64,000 nucleotides of DNA from Micropterus salmoides (taxonomy: Eukaryota > Chordata > Actinopteri > Centrarchiformes > Centrarchidae): NCBI RefSeq assembly GCF_014851395.1, contig NW_024041039.1:1994360-2058359 (forward strand). The letters are read 5' to 3'. Within the stretch, counting starts at the first letter, position 1, and each line of letters opens with the position of its first letter. The translations under genes were made by a program, and so were the position numbers. The notes beneath the pieces were generated by a model, which was given only the letters and a program-made list of their open reading frames with translations, had not been told where the DNA came from and searched no databases. Shown one piece after another: positions 1-11,826 of this stretch.

Positions 1-129
1 TATTGGTGGTTATTTGTTTGTTTGACCTGGATCAAACCAGAAAACTCTGCTACCCCCGCTGCGCTGTACACCAATTACTCTTTCACCCAGACCCCCGGCC
101 GTCTGGGAGGGGGGTGGGAATGGGTTCTT

Positions 130-840
130 AATTTCCAACACCAAATCAATATGCCTCCTTCGAATACCATGCTGTCTTTGTGTCCGCACCGGTAAAGGTC
201 TCTGTGATTGTCATCTACCGTCCACCAGGACAAATGGGTTACTTTGTGGAGGAGCTAGACACACTGCTGTCTTCAATTGCAGAGCATGACTGTCCCCTAC
301 TTGTCCTCGGTGACATGAACATTCACTTAGACAATTCAAACTCAGCAGACTTCCTGTCTCTGATTCAGTCCTTTGATCTAACACGGGTTCTCAGCCCCCG
401 ACCCACAATGCTTCACAGGCAAAGTGGCGGCTATAACTAGCCAATTCTCTGAAACACTCAAACTCCACCATTGTAGCAGTCTTACTACATCTTTTCCTCT
501 GCCCTCCCAGGTCAGTGGTTCTTCACTAACTACAAATTGACTCCTCAACCATCACTCCAACCAGGGTGGTGAGAAACTTGGGTGTCATGATTGATGACCA
601 GCTGTCCTTTTCAGACCATGTTGCTGCTGTCTCTCGGTCGTGCCGCTTTGCTCTATACAACATAAGGAAAATCAGGCCCTACCTCACTCAGTACGCCACC
701 CAGCTTCTGGTACAGGCCCTGATTATCTCTCGCCTCGACTATTGCAATGCCCTCCTAGCAGGTCTCCCAGCTTGTCGGGCCTGGCTCCCTGTGGCCTCCA
801 GAATCAAATTCAAGTCACTAATGCTGCATACAGACAATAA
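130..840 (+). mobile_element. L2/CR1-type LINE, internally deleted
   Basis: Two coding pieces of a non-LTR retrotransposon lie close together. At 180-440 is the C-terminal half of an AP-type endonuclease, with the YRPPG and GDMNIHLD motifs. At 566-800 is the region after the reverse transcriptase palm, with RNLGVMIDDQLSFSDHVAAV and SRLDYCNALLAGLP. The RT fingers and palm, including the YADD box, are missing between them, so this copy is dead. The same family recurs on the minus strand at about 14040-14900 and 38765-39600. The first block starts at a non-ATG codon and is only a reading-frame remnant. Family (L2 or CR1) is judged from motifs alone. Confidence 0.75.
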
Positions 841-3700
841 TAAACATAGTCCAACAATAACAGTGAGACCGCAAAAAAAGCCTTTTAGAGGAACTTGATA
901 TTAACTTATTAAATCAACATGTCCGCATCTTTTAAACTCTAAATAGGCTAAAACAAATGCTTCGATACGATTCAATTTGAAAGACTTTTGCAAAGGATTT
1001 TCCATGAACATCAGTGGACCAGAAGTAGCAGGCCTTGTGTGCAGTATTGGAGCGTGTTAGGCCTACTTCCTTTTAGAAATGTTTTCTAGTCAGAAGTACA
1101 CTACTCGAGCAGCACTGAGTAGCTGTTTTAGTACAGCAGATTGCAGTAATACCATCCAAACAATGAAACCACACATAAATGACCTACCTACAAACATTTC
1201 TACATTTAATTCAACAGAGTTTTTATGATTGGTCAGTAAATATATTGTTAATTCTATAATATTGAAGGATGCAATTCTATGGATTTGTTAAGCATAACAC
1301 ACAGTTGTTTATATTCTTCACATAGGCACTATCTTTTGATAATTGAATGTGTATTAAACAGCCTATATCTCTCTCTTATCTCTTATTAAATGAATGCTTA
1401 TGTGTCTGACTGCATACCTCAACCTTAAAAAACTAATCATACCATAATGTAGGCATGTGATTCATTTACATTGTAACAATATTTCTTAACAAATAGGCAG
1501 CATTTGAAATCCAGAGTAGGCTAATCAATCAGATGTTTTATTCACCATTACACTGCCTCAGCATGCTGTCACACGTCTGACAGGCCACTGTGCACGACAC
1601 AGAACACTAGCAGACAAATTGTGCAGTTTGGCTTGACACTCATCAAGTAGTTTATTTGATTTCTCCCACTCTCGTCGTCGTCTGTACTTTCGCATTCGAT
1701 TTTGTTTCAGAGGGGACGCAACGCGGGGCGTTTCTCAAGCTGCAGCCGCCGTTGTTTCAACTCGACTCCCTGCCAAGAGACCTGCCCTTACTTGACTCTG
1801 AAAGTATCGCACTACAGACCACATTTTAACCCTCAGTGAAAAACAAAAAATAGATAAATATTTGCCTGTTTTGTTGACTTTAAAAATGAATTTGATTCAA
1901 TTTGGCATGATGGACTTATTATACAATCCTTCAAAGGGGTATAGGAGGAAAGGTACAAGTACAGCATTAAAACTGGTGACAAACACACCAATTTTTTTCA
2001 CCCAGAACTACAACAAATGGGAGAAGCATCCCATTGAGACCGTCAGGTATGTGCACACATAGACATCAAAAGGGGCTTCAGCTCTTTTTTTCAGGGATGC
2101 TTTTTTAAATATTCCTGTTTGCGCACAGCTTCCCTGTCAAACAAATATATTTATTAAATCAAAAATCTAAATATCAGGTTGGGAGATGAAACTTTGTCTC
2201 CACTCAGCAGCGCAGCACAGAGGCAGGCAGCAGCCTCTCCCAGCTCCTATTTCAGCTGGGGTTTTCTTGGCTTGTGTGGAGATGAGTGGTAATGAACAGT
2301 GCCTCGAGTTTATAGCTAATTAGCCAAAAGATAATTGTTAACTTGCATCTATGAAGTACAACGGTCAGTGTATAGCTCACTGACAAAAAACACTTCCTGT
2401 GACTAATTCATAATGAAAGTACACTGTCTTATTATCGGGACGCCGTTAGCAGTAAAATTAAAAAAGTGCTTTCCAACCAGGGCAGTAAAATGTGAAATTT
2501 AGCTACCTGATCTAAACTTCCATGCTGTACAATTTTATTACAAAAATAATATGATCAGCAGTTTGTCTCGCGAACGTAACCGACACATTTCTATCCACAT
2601 ATCAAAGCCAAGACACGGCGCTGGAGAATAACTACAGGAAATTATTAAACCAACTGCATAATTTACACCACTGACACAGGAACAAGCTACTTATCTCAGT
2701 GTTTATGGCCATCTTCTAGCTAAAGCTAACAAACAAAGCTAACAAACAGTTTTCATTTGTGTTGCTAAGCTTGGACTAACTTAATTTCCTGTCCAGTAGA
2801 AAACAGACAACTTCTGCACCGCATTGAAAACTTTTGTCCCACAAAAGAGCCTTCCATCTGGCAAATTCCACACAGATGTTTATATCCTTCATTGCCTCAT
2901 CTGTCCCTCCTTCGTCTGGCTGCATCGTGTTTTCACTTCTTTGACGATGAAGATTCGCGCTCGTGATTAGACGTGCGGTCCTTCATTTGTCCTAATGTCA
3001 CTTTGTTTTCACCCCCCTTGCCCCTTGCCCCTTACCCAAAGTATGTCTATAAAGCAACAGTAAATGACCTCAACACAGTAACTCTAACAACTGTTGAATT
3101 TTCTGATAATAGTGAACACTGATAATATTAACCTGGCGGTCTGGGGGTCCTCCCCCAGAAAAATCTGGGCTTTAAACACTTAATTTCTTGAATTCTGGAG
3201 ACATTTTCTGCACCGATTTGTGGTGGAAATGTCTTTATTTTTATAAAGGGAAGGACAAAATTTAGGTGGCAGGTGACAATTCGTATTAATTTATAAAAAT
3301 AAAATAGAATTTAATGTAGTAATCAGTAGCTTATTCTTTTTGTAGCTTAATTTACTTTTTTTTTTTTTAAATATAGAGATTTATTCTATATTTATTATTT
3401 CTATTACTTATTGTACAAATGTTTATTTGTTAATTAACATTTCATGCCCCCCTTGAGCTACTCCATGCTTACCTCTTCACCTCTACTCTCCTCCTGCTCT
3501 CTCTGTCTCTCTGTTTCACTGTCACACGCGCATTTGGCAAATTTATATATATTTTATTTTTTATTTTTTGGCCCACAACACAAGAAACCGCTCGAGCAGA
3601 GGGGACTGGAGTGGGGGTTAGTAAGAGATGTGACTGGGCCAGCCCTATGTCAGTATAGGCCTATGCTTTTTGGGCTTTTTGGGTTGTTGGCCCATTTTTT
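841..3700. other. Non-coding stretch, no gene recognised
   Basis: About 2.9 kb of AT-rich DNA. Only short open frames without recognisable domains occur, such as one at 1862-2062. There is a T run near 3356-3368. No tRNA, rRNA or coding exon is evident. The stretch may hold old degraded repeats or a regulatory flank. Confidence 0.5.
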
Positions 3701-3719
3701 TTTAAACAGTTAGGCTCTA

Positions 3720-4816
3720 TAAATAAAGCTCCAGAGCCAGAAAACCTGCAGGAAGTGACAGGAGGAGAGAGGAGAGGGACGAGAAAGCACAAGACTACCA
3801 GAAAGGGGAGAAGTTGTGTTAGTAACATGCATTAATGGGATGAGGTTGCATACAGAAGGAGAGAAAGTAGAGGAGAGAGGAGCTCAGTGCATCATGGGAA
3901 ATCCCCCGGCAGTCGAGGCCTATAGCAGCATAACTAAGGGATGGTTCAGGACTACCTGAGCCAGCCCTAACTATAAGCTTTATCAAAGAGGAAAGTCTTA
4001 AGCCTACTCTTAAATGTGGAGATGGTGTCTGCCTCCTGAACCCAAACTGGAACCTGGTTCCACAGGAGAGGAGCTTGATAGCTGAACGCTCTGGCTCCTA
4101 GTCTACTTTTGGAGACTCTAGGAACCACAAGTAACCCTGCATTCTGGGAGCGCAGTGCTCTGGTGGGGTAGTAAGGTACTATGAGCTCTTTAAGATAAGA
4201 TGGTGCCTGACCATTAAGAGCTTTGTAGGTAAGAAGAATGATTTTAAATTCTATTCTGGATTTTACTGGAAGCCAATGCAGAGAAGCTAAAACAGGAGAA
4301 ATGTGATCTCTTTTCCTGGTTCCTGTCAGAACACGTGCTGCAGCATTCTGGATCAGCTGAAGAGTCTTAATGGACAGCTACTTTAAAGTACTGTGGTACA
4401 TAGCCTGTTGATAGAGATAGATTGATCATATCTAGTATAGAAGTGCTGACTAAGGGTAAAACATCTTTAAGCAGCCTAGTCGGGATGGGGTCTAAGAGGC
4501 AGGTTGATGGTTTAGATGAAGAAATTATTGAAGTTAGTTGGTAAAGACTGAGGGAAGCAAAACAGTCTAAACATGTATCTGGTTCTACAGCTGTTTCTAA
4601 GGTTCCTGAGTTTAGAGATAAGTCGGTGCCAATTTTGTCTCTAATAGTTAGAATTTTATCATTAAAGAAGCTCATGAAGTCGTAACTACTGAGAGCTATG
4701 GGAATACTTGGCTCAATAGAGCTGTGACTCTCTGTCAGCCTGGCTACAGTGCTGAAAAGAAACCTGGGGTTGTTCCGATTTTCCTCTATTAATGACGAGT
4801 AGTACGTCATACACAT
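3720..4816 (-). mobile_element. L2-type LINE, palm domain deleted
   Basis: Read on the minus strand, 4816-4367 encodes the region just before and at the start of a reverse transcriptase, including RNNPRFLFSTVARL, LLDPIPTRLLKDVLP and NLSLSTGYVPQYFKVA. Immediately 3' (about 4375-3960) the sequence encodes the C-terminal thumb and tail, with NAAARVLTGTRKRDHISPVL, LHWLPVKSRI and ending near SRLKTFLFDKAYS. The catalytic palm between these parts is absent. The 3' UTR runs to about 3720. It was dead at or after insertion. A tRNA-derived SINE abuts its 5' side at 4817. Confidence 0.75.
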
Positions 4817-4985
4817 TCACACACTGAGCCTAAGTGCTCAAACAGAAACTAACATTCACACTCATTCATACACTGGGGGAACAGCCGCCAGGGGCAAATC
4901 GGGGTTCAGGATCTTGCCCAAGGACACTTCGACATGCAACCAGGGGGAGCCGGGATTGAACCGCTCTACCTCCTGAGCCAACAGC
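4817..4985 (-). mobile_element. tRNA-derived SINE with shortened head
   Basis: On the minus strand this begins with a pol III A-box-like TGGCTCAGGAGG (complement of 4969-4980) and a B-box-like GGTTCAATCCC (complement of 4952-4962). A body typical of fish SINEs follows, containing the complement of the CTTGCCCAAGGACACTTCGA block. The two boxes are nearly adjacent, whereas in a tRNA they lie roughly 30-45 bases apart. The anticodon-arm part of the head therefore appears deleted, and this copy probably lacks a working internal promoter. Confidence 0.65.
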
Positions 4986-5379
4986 AAACCCCCCTCTGAC
5001 ACACCGAGCAGGAGAAAGTAGGAGAGAGAGAGGTAGGAGAAGCCATCGCTAGCTGCTGAGCTAAAGTCTCTAACGGTCCTTCAAGTTCATTTAATGTGAG
5101 AGTTAAAGGACTTTTCCTGATCAATGATAACTCAGAGATTCCTCACGGTGGTGATGGAGGCCAGGGCGAGGCCATCCAGAGCAACTGTAACTGAGGTGTT
5201 TGGGGCCAAGTACAATAACTTAAGTCGGCCCAGAGGCAACCTCCGAGTGGCCCAGCATACATACATTTGCTATGTGACAAAATAAGTAAATAAATATATA
5301 GTGTATGGAAGAGTGAACCATCACGCTGCAGCCTCTCCCCTCCTTCCTGTCTCAGCAGCTCCTCCAATCCACATATGCA

Positions 5380-5410
<31 letters not shown>

Positions 5411-8150
5411 GGCGCAAAGCCAGTAGCAGATCAGTGGAGGCTACACTAAGTTACGACAACTACGCTCGTTACTGTAAGTACCTGCAATAAAACCTTTGCG
5501 GGTAAAAAGACAATACTTAAAAAATACCTGTTCAACAAGCATAAACATGTGAAAGCAATATTTGAATCCGCTGTCTCTCATCCACTGCAAAAGTGTTTTG
5601 GTTTTACACAAGCACAGTCTTAGTTCAGCTAATAGCGAATTGTTACTAACAAGCTGGAACTAAAGATGTCTGTATGTAGTCTAACGGTTTAGCTTTGTTT
5701 TACAGTCCTTGTAAACTCCAGCCCCTCCTCTTTACCACCAGCAGCAGAAAGGAGGAGGCAGGACTATTACAGACTTCTTCATTCTTTCTAAACTTCACTC
5801 AGTATTTTGATGTCAGTGATATGATTTATTTTGAAATTTTAGATATGTTTATATTATGAGTTTGCATGAGTTAGTTTCATTATGGGTTTTTTGTGTTCTG
5901 CCCTGGAAACATTTAGTCATAATAAAATATTAAATTCTAATCCTGTTCTGAATTTATTCTTTTTGAAATGATGTATTTTTAAAGTTACTTTTATTTAGTT
6001 ATGCAAAAGAACTGAGAGAGTATCAGTAAGAGTGTAAAATCCTAGCTGGTAAAGACAAAATTTATCAGTCACAGTCAAGGAGTCCATCTTTGATAAGCAA
6101 GAATGTTTGTTGCTTTGCATCTACACACACTGTTTCCTTGTTCTGATTCATTTACTTTATTATTTCTGAAGATTAAACGTGACACTTAACGTTTTGTCAG
6201 ATTCCTTCATTCAGAAAACCACAGATATAAAGAGCCAAAGTTCCATTTTCCATTAACTTTAGTTCCACCAGCTGTTAGTTCTTGAAAAGAAGGCTAACAG
6301 CTCATATCACCAAACAAAAATCTCATGCATTCAAAATGGCTGTTCTCCTGCTCAACTCACAGCAAAGAAAAGCCTGAAGTTAGAAAAATTGTATACTGAT
6401 GCGCCGCCAACAACTGCAAGTTTGATGAGTTTGTCTGTCTTTCGTCGAATAATTGATGTTTTTACCATCTTTACATGTGACAGAAAAGTATGGATACATG
6501 AAAGTAAGAAGGATTATGTTTCTATATAGGCTTTGCCATAACATTTAAGACAATAAGTATTTTCAGCGTGTATATTTTTTAAAATGGGAATAAAACGGCA
6601 TGCATTTTGAGTTACATGACGAGGTATGACACTGTAGCTGAAGAGAGGCACTGAGGTGCACACCTGCTCTGTTTGGGACTGTCTCTGCTCCAGGATGCTT
6701 TCCAATGAAGTGGATGTGAGCTGCACTTTATCTGAGTGTTTTCACTTAGTTTCGGTATTTCACCTCTAACAGTCCCAAACAGGGTCGTTTCTGTGTGTTT
6801 TGGCATGTTCAGCGTGCTGTCTCTTCTCTGCCCGAAGCAGGAGCTGCCCTGAACCCAATGCTGCAGCCAGCAGGCTGAGGAGCACAGCTGATGCCACTCT
6901 CCTAATCAGTGGAGAGCACAAGAGCTGGGGAAGAAGCTGCAGTGAGCGTCAGGAGTCCTGTGGTTAAGTGTAGTGTGTTTTACCTTTTTGTTTGCGCTGT
7001 GTGATTGTGTGCTGTACTGCTAACGCTACTTTTGTGTTTAACTTTTGCCTTAGTTCCCTTTAGCAAGACACATTTGTTCCTCGCTTCCACTTTTGGGAGT
7101 TGTTTTCTGTTTGATTGTTCTTTAAGAGATACCTTTTTCTGCTTGTTATTAGTCAACTAATCAGTGTGTGGATCAATAAGAATAATAACTGCCCCCTATG
7201 CAGGAAAAAAAGCACGACAATGAACAAATTACTCTTCTACTACTACAGTCATTTATGTGTCTGTATAGAGTTGTGTACCTATTGACCTAGTATTTCATTA
7301 GTAGTGTGTTGTTTCAGTTTAGTTATTGAACATATGAAGAATCTTGCATATTTATTCCTTGCAACAAATAAAAATGTAACTTAGGCAGTGACCATATTTT
7401 TGTACAAAACCCTTACACTGTTTAATAACATTACTGTACATTAAGCAACTGTGTGTATATATACCTAATGTGTATACATTTATACTCCACATATGTATAT
7501 ATTGCTGTTCGTACTGTACATACATTACATACAACTCTGTCCACTTGTCTTCTAACATACTGTAGAATATCTGTACTCTACATATTGTAAGATGGACTGA
7601 AGATGTCTGCACTTCTGGTTAGAAGATCAGTGCGTTTCATTAGCTCTGTACCCATATGCTGCATAATGACAACAAAGTTGAATCTCATTTAATCAGAAGT
7701 GAGACTAAACGTAGAGCCGTTCGGGAGCCGAAATAGCCGGCTCTCTGAGACGAGCTATGATTCTCATAAAACGGGCCAAGTTCACAAACCTTTTGTTGAA
7801 GCAAAGAGACGGGCATGGTTGGTAGGCAGAACTACAGCTTTGACTTCAGATTTTACAGTGAAGGTGAATTAAAGCACACACATGGAAACATGCATTCAAA
7901 CAGGCTTCTCTCCTGCTCAGCTCCCCTTTAACACAGAAATGCCCAAAGAGAAAACTAGAAAAGAAAAAACTCTGAAAGCTGAATTACTAAAAGGTCGAAT
8001 ACAACCTAGTGATTAACGTGTAAACAATGGGAAAATGTCTGGCAGCCAAAGTTCCTATTAAATTACAGTAAAATACTTTTTAATTGATGTAATTTGACCA
8101 AAATTAGTACAATGTTTAATTTTTAGAAAACGTAAAATTAAAATGACACA
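4986..8150. other. Non-coding stretch with short CA repeat
   Basis: About 3.2 kb without a recognisable exon. A short CA/GT microsatellite lies at 5384-5410. Its antisense Cys-Val frame is not a gene. Short open frames near 6514-6806 and 7352-7612 show no domain. Parts around 6330 and 7890 resemble each other (both carry a sequence like CTCCTGCTCAACTC), suggesting old local duplication. Confidence 0.45.
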
Positions 8151-8309
8151 TTTGTTTTTTCATAGAAAGATTCACTTTATCTCCAACATCTGTCCGTCAA
8201 AGTGCAGATTTCTCGTCTGAGTGTTGGGTGTTCTGCTGTAAATTCAACTTGTTTCAAAGAAGAGATTTATGACTGAACCACAGCTCACCAGAATATTACA
8301 TTTATAGAT

Positions 8310-8560
8310 ATTAGAGGTCCTCTTACTTGAGGGGCCCGCAAGCCCGAAACCATTTCCTTAACAACCACGCCGTAGTTGTTAAAATCAAACATTCATCTGA
8401 TACGAAAATGTTTCAAACATTTCAGACTCACTCACCCCGTTCCTGTGAATGTCTTCAGGTCAGCAGCAGTTTGCTGGTGTCTCCTCAAAGTCTGTCTGTA
8501 AACCGAGAGACCTGCTCCTTTTTATATTAAGGGGACTCCACCCATAGAGTCCTGGAGTTC
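8310..8560 (-). promoter_or_regulatory. Orphan copy of Cys-rich gene promoter and exon 1
   Basis: This segment matches 30345-30600, the promoter and non-coding first exon of the small Cys-rich gene, in the same orientation. It keeps the TATAAA box (complement of 8521-8526), the GACTCCACCCATAGAGTC block just upstream, the exon text around CAGGTCTCTCGG, and a splice donor of GTGAGT type (complement near 8426-8435). No matching coding exon lies downstream (lower coordinates) in this window. It looks like the surviving 5' end of a third gene copy. A second matching block sits at about 8160-8265 (like 30730-30870), in a different order. Confidence 0.6.
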
Positions 8561-8684
8561 AGTGGAAATTTACATTTTTTAATTATCATGAAAGGTACAA
8601 AAAATCTCTTACCAACCTACAATTCATTTCTTGATGACAGATTTGATGACGCTGCTTTCTAAAACATGTTTTCTTACTGTTCTC

Positions 8685-9252
8685 CAGAGGTGGGAGTAAG
8701 TCACATGTCCAAGTCTCATGCACGTCCCAAGTAACTGTGATGAAAGTCAAACAGTTTAGGAGAGGTGGCAATTCAACTGTGATCATTTTGGAAGATGTAG
8801 TGAGTGTTTCTGTTGTAACTAAACACAAAGTTGTTTCAATTATTAAGACTAATATTAGCTTAGTAATAGAAACAGGTGTCAGTAACTGTAACCTCTTACC
8901 ATTCCTGGCACCTTCAAAGTTAATTGAATGCAGTTGTTGAACCATTTGGAGTAAATGCTTCTCTGAAAGATAACACTCTGAAGTTTCCTTGAATGTCTGT
9001 GTTGTACTTTGTGACGGTCTTTTTCAACACCGCTGGTAACGGAGATCCAGAATGCTATGTGAAAGCACACATGGTGGCAGGATTATGCTGCAAACGTTGG
9101 AATGAGCGAATGTCATTTTCAAGTCATCTGTCTCAAGTCTAAGTCAAGTCTCAAGTCATGAACACCAAGTCAAAGTCGAGATGAGTCTTTTGTCTGTTTT
9201 AGTCGAGCAAGTCTCAAGTCTTAAAATTTGCGACTCGAGTCACCCACCTCTG
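8685..9252. mobile_element. hAT-like MITE, 568 bp
   Basis: The ends are perfect 10-bp inverted repeats: CAGAGGTGGG at 8685 and CCCACCTCTG ending at 9252. The flanks are an imperfect 8-bp target duplication, CTGTTCTC (8677-8684) and CTATTCTC (9253-9260). Eight-base duplications with CAG-type ends fit the hAT superfamily. The right part consists of degenerate CAAGTC repeats. There is no transposase, so it would depend on a partner element. Open frames inside on both strands are chance. Confidence 0.7.
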
Positions 9253-9439
9253 CTATTCTCTGCTCTGCTGCTCTCATGTCCGGCACCGACAGGTGGTCTT
9301 TTGACTGGGTCCCCAATAAAAAATGTGTGTTTTCTGAAACATTGCAGTGTTAAACTTTGTTTAAGGATGGGTATCGTTAGGTTTTTATCGATACTACTGC
9401 TCTTGTCGGTTTGGTCTACAAAGACTGCAGCTTACCTAC

Positions 9440-9760
9440 CACCCACCCAGTTCCCCAGAAACCACAGTTCACATTGTCATGTTGTTATTAGTCTGGCAAG
9501 CTGTGACATGTAACCATTTACAGTGAAATGGAGCATTTCTGCAGCTATACTGCATACTGCTGTTAGGCACAACAGGTGTTTAATAAATTGCTTGTACTGT
9601 CTCCCTTTGTGTTGTTGTTCTGAATGCAATAAGTCATATTCAGTCTGACTTCAGTAAAAGCCACATTACCTCCGATCAGCTCACTGATCATTGTATGTAT
9701 AGATATGCTGTATGTCTCTGACTGTCTAGTAGTAGCAATGTAATACTAGTACTGCAGCAG
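9440..9760. repeat. Segmental repeat R, truncated copy R0 (empty site)
   Basis: The sequence matches 13640-13797 joined directly to about 16157-16315 of repeat R1. The roughly 2.36-kb block that lies between those parts in R1, and in R2, is absent here. This copy therefore shows the pre-insertion state. Shared text includes the TTTAATAAATTGCTTGTA region followed by GCAATAAGTCATATTCAGTC. No coding capacity is recognised. Confidence 0.65.
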
Positions 9761-9885
9761 AAGAGGTGGTGCAGTGGTGTGGTGCACACACTTCTAAAAA
9801 GATGGTAACACTTTCTATGAAGGTTTATCGCTATAATGACTTACGATATAAAAAAGTCCACTTTCATACAGAGAAACTGTTTAGA

Positions 9886-11826
9886 GTAATAATAATAATA
9901 ATAATAATCTTTATTTGTAGAGCACTTTTCAAAAACAAGTTACAAAGTGCTTTAACAAGTGTAAGGAATAATACAAAAAAACAAGATAAGAGCATGAAAG
10001 TTTAATATAAAATTAGTGAAATACAATAAAATAAAAGGGATAGAATAAAGTCAAATAAGATCGGGAAAAGCTCTCCTATAAAAGTATGTTTTAAGAAGGG
10101 ACTTAAAAGAGTTCACTGACTCAGCCGACCTGATTTCCTCGGGCAGGCTGTTCCAGAGCCTCGGGGCCCTGACAGCAAACGCTCTGTCCCCTTTAGTTTT
10201 CAGTCGAGACTATGGAACAGACAACAGACCTCTGCCCGAGGATCTCAAGGTACGTGCTGGTGCGTATGGGACTAAAAGTCAGAAATATAACAAGGCGAGA
10301 GGCCATGAAGAGCTTTAAAAGTGATCAATAGAATTTTAAAGTCAATTCTAAAACATACTGGGAGCCAGTGTAATGTAGCTAAAACAGGAGTAATGTGGTC
10401 ATATTTCTTTGTTCTGGTTAAAAGCCTGGCAGCTGAGTTCTGGACAGTCGATCAATAGATTTTTGGGTTAAACAGGTGAAAAGGCTGTTGCAATAATCAA
10501 GGCGTGATGAGATGAAGGCGTGTAAAATGGTCTCGGTGTCCTTAAAAGTTAACATAGAAATATAGCTAAATTCGATCTAAGTTGATAAAAACATGATTGA
10601 ACAAGCTTTGTGGTGTGCTGCTCGAAATTTAAATTACTATCAAACCAAACACCAAGGTTCTTTGCCACAGGCTTAATGTGATTTACTAGGGAACCAGCAG
10701 ATGGCAGTATTTGATTTGCCATCTGCTGGACCCGATGACCAGGATTTCTGTTTTGTCTGAGTTCAGCTGGAGGAAATTATTTGACATCCATTTTTTAACT
10801 TCACAAAGGCAGTTGTTAAGTGAACTCAGCATTCCAGGTCTGTGGATCTGACGGGCAAGTATATTTGTGTGTCATCAGCATAAATATGAAAAGAAATGCC
10901 ATGTTTATGGATAATATGTCCAAGGGGAAGCAGATACAAGGAAAACAAAATGGGTCCTAAGACCGACCCCTGAGGCACACCATATTTAACTGGACAGAAC
11001 GAAGAGACATAGTTGTTTACAGACACGCAAAACTTCCTATTTGACAGGTAGGATGAAAACCATTCTAGGGCAGTACCAGAGATCCCCACCCAGTGCCTCA
11101 GTCTGTCTAACATGATGTTGTGATCAATGGTGTCAAAAGCAGCGCTAAGGTCCAGGAGTACAAGGACTGAGCACATACCTTCATCAGCAGACATTAAAAG
11201 GTCATTGGTGACTTTAAGCAGGGCAGTCTCAGTGCTGTGGTACTTCCTAAAACCAGACTGAAACTTTTCAAATAATTTGTTATTTTCCAGCACAGTGAGC
11301 AGCTGTTTGGACACAATTCTTTCTAGAATCTTTGCAATAAAAGGCAGTTTTGAAACTGGTCTAAAATTATGTGGGAGGGAGGGATCTAAACCAGGTTTCT
11401 TTAAAAGTGGGTTCACGCAAGCCGTTTTAAAATAATCAGGTACACAACCAGTAGATAGGGAGCTGTTGAAAACAGAGATCAAATGGGGCCCAACAGAATC
11501 CATTACTTTCAGTAAAAATTTTGTAGGTATTATATCAAGTGGGCCGGAGGACACTCTCATTTGTGATACTGTTTTTAAAAGCTCAGACAAGTTGATGGGA
11601 TAAAACTGGTTAAAACTCTCTTGTTGCTGGTGAGGAACCTCTGAGTAAGAGGCCGCGGGGGTAATAGAGGCTCTGATTGACACCACCTTATTGGTAAAAT
11701 AAGATAAAAACAATTCAGAGTCATCATTACTTCCGGCTGAGGCACAAGGAGGTGTTGGGTTTACCAGCTGATCCACAGCCTTAAATAGAAACCTGGGATT
11801 GTGTTTATGTGTAGTAATGAGTTCAG
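9886..11826 (-). mobile_element. L2/CR1-type LINE, 5'-truncated
   Basis: A minus-strand LINE. Its 3' end is at 9886-9909 with a TAA/ATT microsatellite tail preceded by the typical teleost tail (complement of CTTTATTTGTAGAGCACTTT). The 5' end is cut within the ORF at about 11826, just before the RT domain. The RT block is 10826-11776. The C-terminal third (9910-10825) is frameshifted. An unoccupied version of the target (AAACTGTTCAGAGTAAAGCA) lies at about 35085-35104, so the insertion came after a local duplication. Confidence 0.8.
10826..11776 (-). CDS. LINE reverse transcriptase fragment
   Basis: A 316-residue open segment of the ORF2 of a non-LTR retrotransposon. It would copy the element's RNA into DNA at the target (target-primed reverse transcription). 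Visible RT motifs in order: [20 protein letters not shown] near residue 125, [17 protein letters not shown] near 170, [17 protein letters not shown] near 205, [11 protein letters not shown] near 265, and the catalytic YADDTQIY near 300. The catalytic aspartates are kept, but the endonuclease is missing and the thumb is frameshifted beyond 10826, so the copy cannot act alone. It is a piece of a larger protein rather than a gene with its own start. Confidence 0.8.
   Translation of the reverse strand: MDQLVNPTPPCASAGSNDDSELFLSYFTNKVVSIRASITPAASYSEVPHQQQESFNQFYPINLSELLKTVSQMRVSSGPLDIIPTKFLLKVMDSVGPHLISVFNSSLSTGCVPDYFKTACVNPLLKKPGLDPSLPHNFRPVSKLPFIAKILERIVSKQLLTVLENNKLFEKFQSGFRKYHSTETALLKVTNDLLMSADEGMCSVLVLLDLSAAFDTIDHNIMLDRLRHWVGISGTALEWFSSYLSNRKFCVSVNNYVSSFCPVKYGVPQGSVLGPILFSLYLLPLGHIIHKHGISFHIYADDTQIYLPVRSTDLEC

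Noticed and set aside
4952..4980. tRNA gene
   Set aside because: A and B boxes are too close and no cloverleaf can form; it fits a SINE head.
8586..8945. 119-residue minus-strand frame and a plus-strand partner
   Set aside because: They lie mostly inside the hAT MITE and show no domain.
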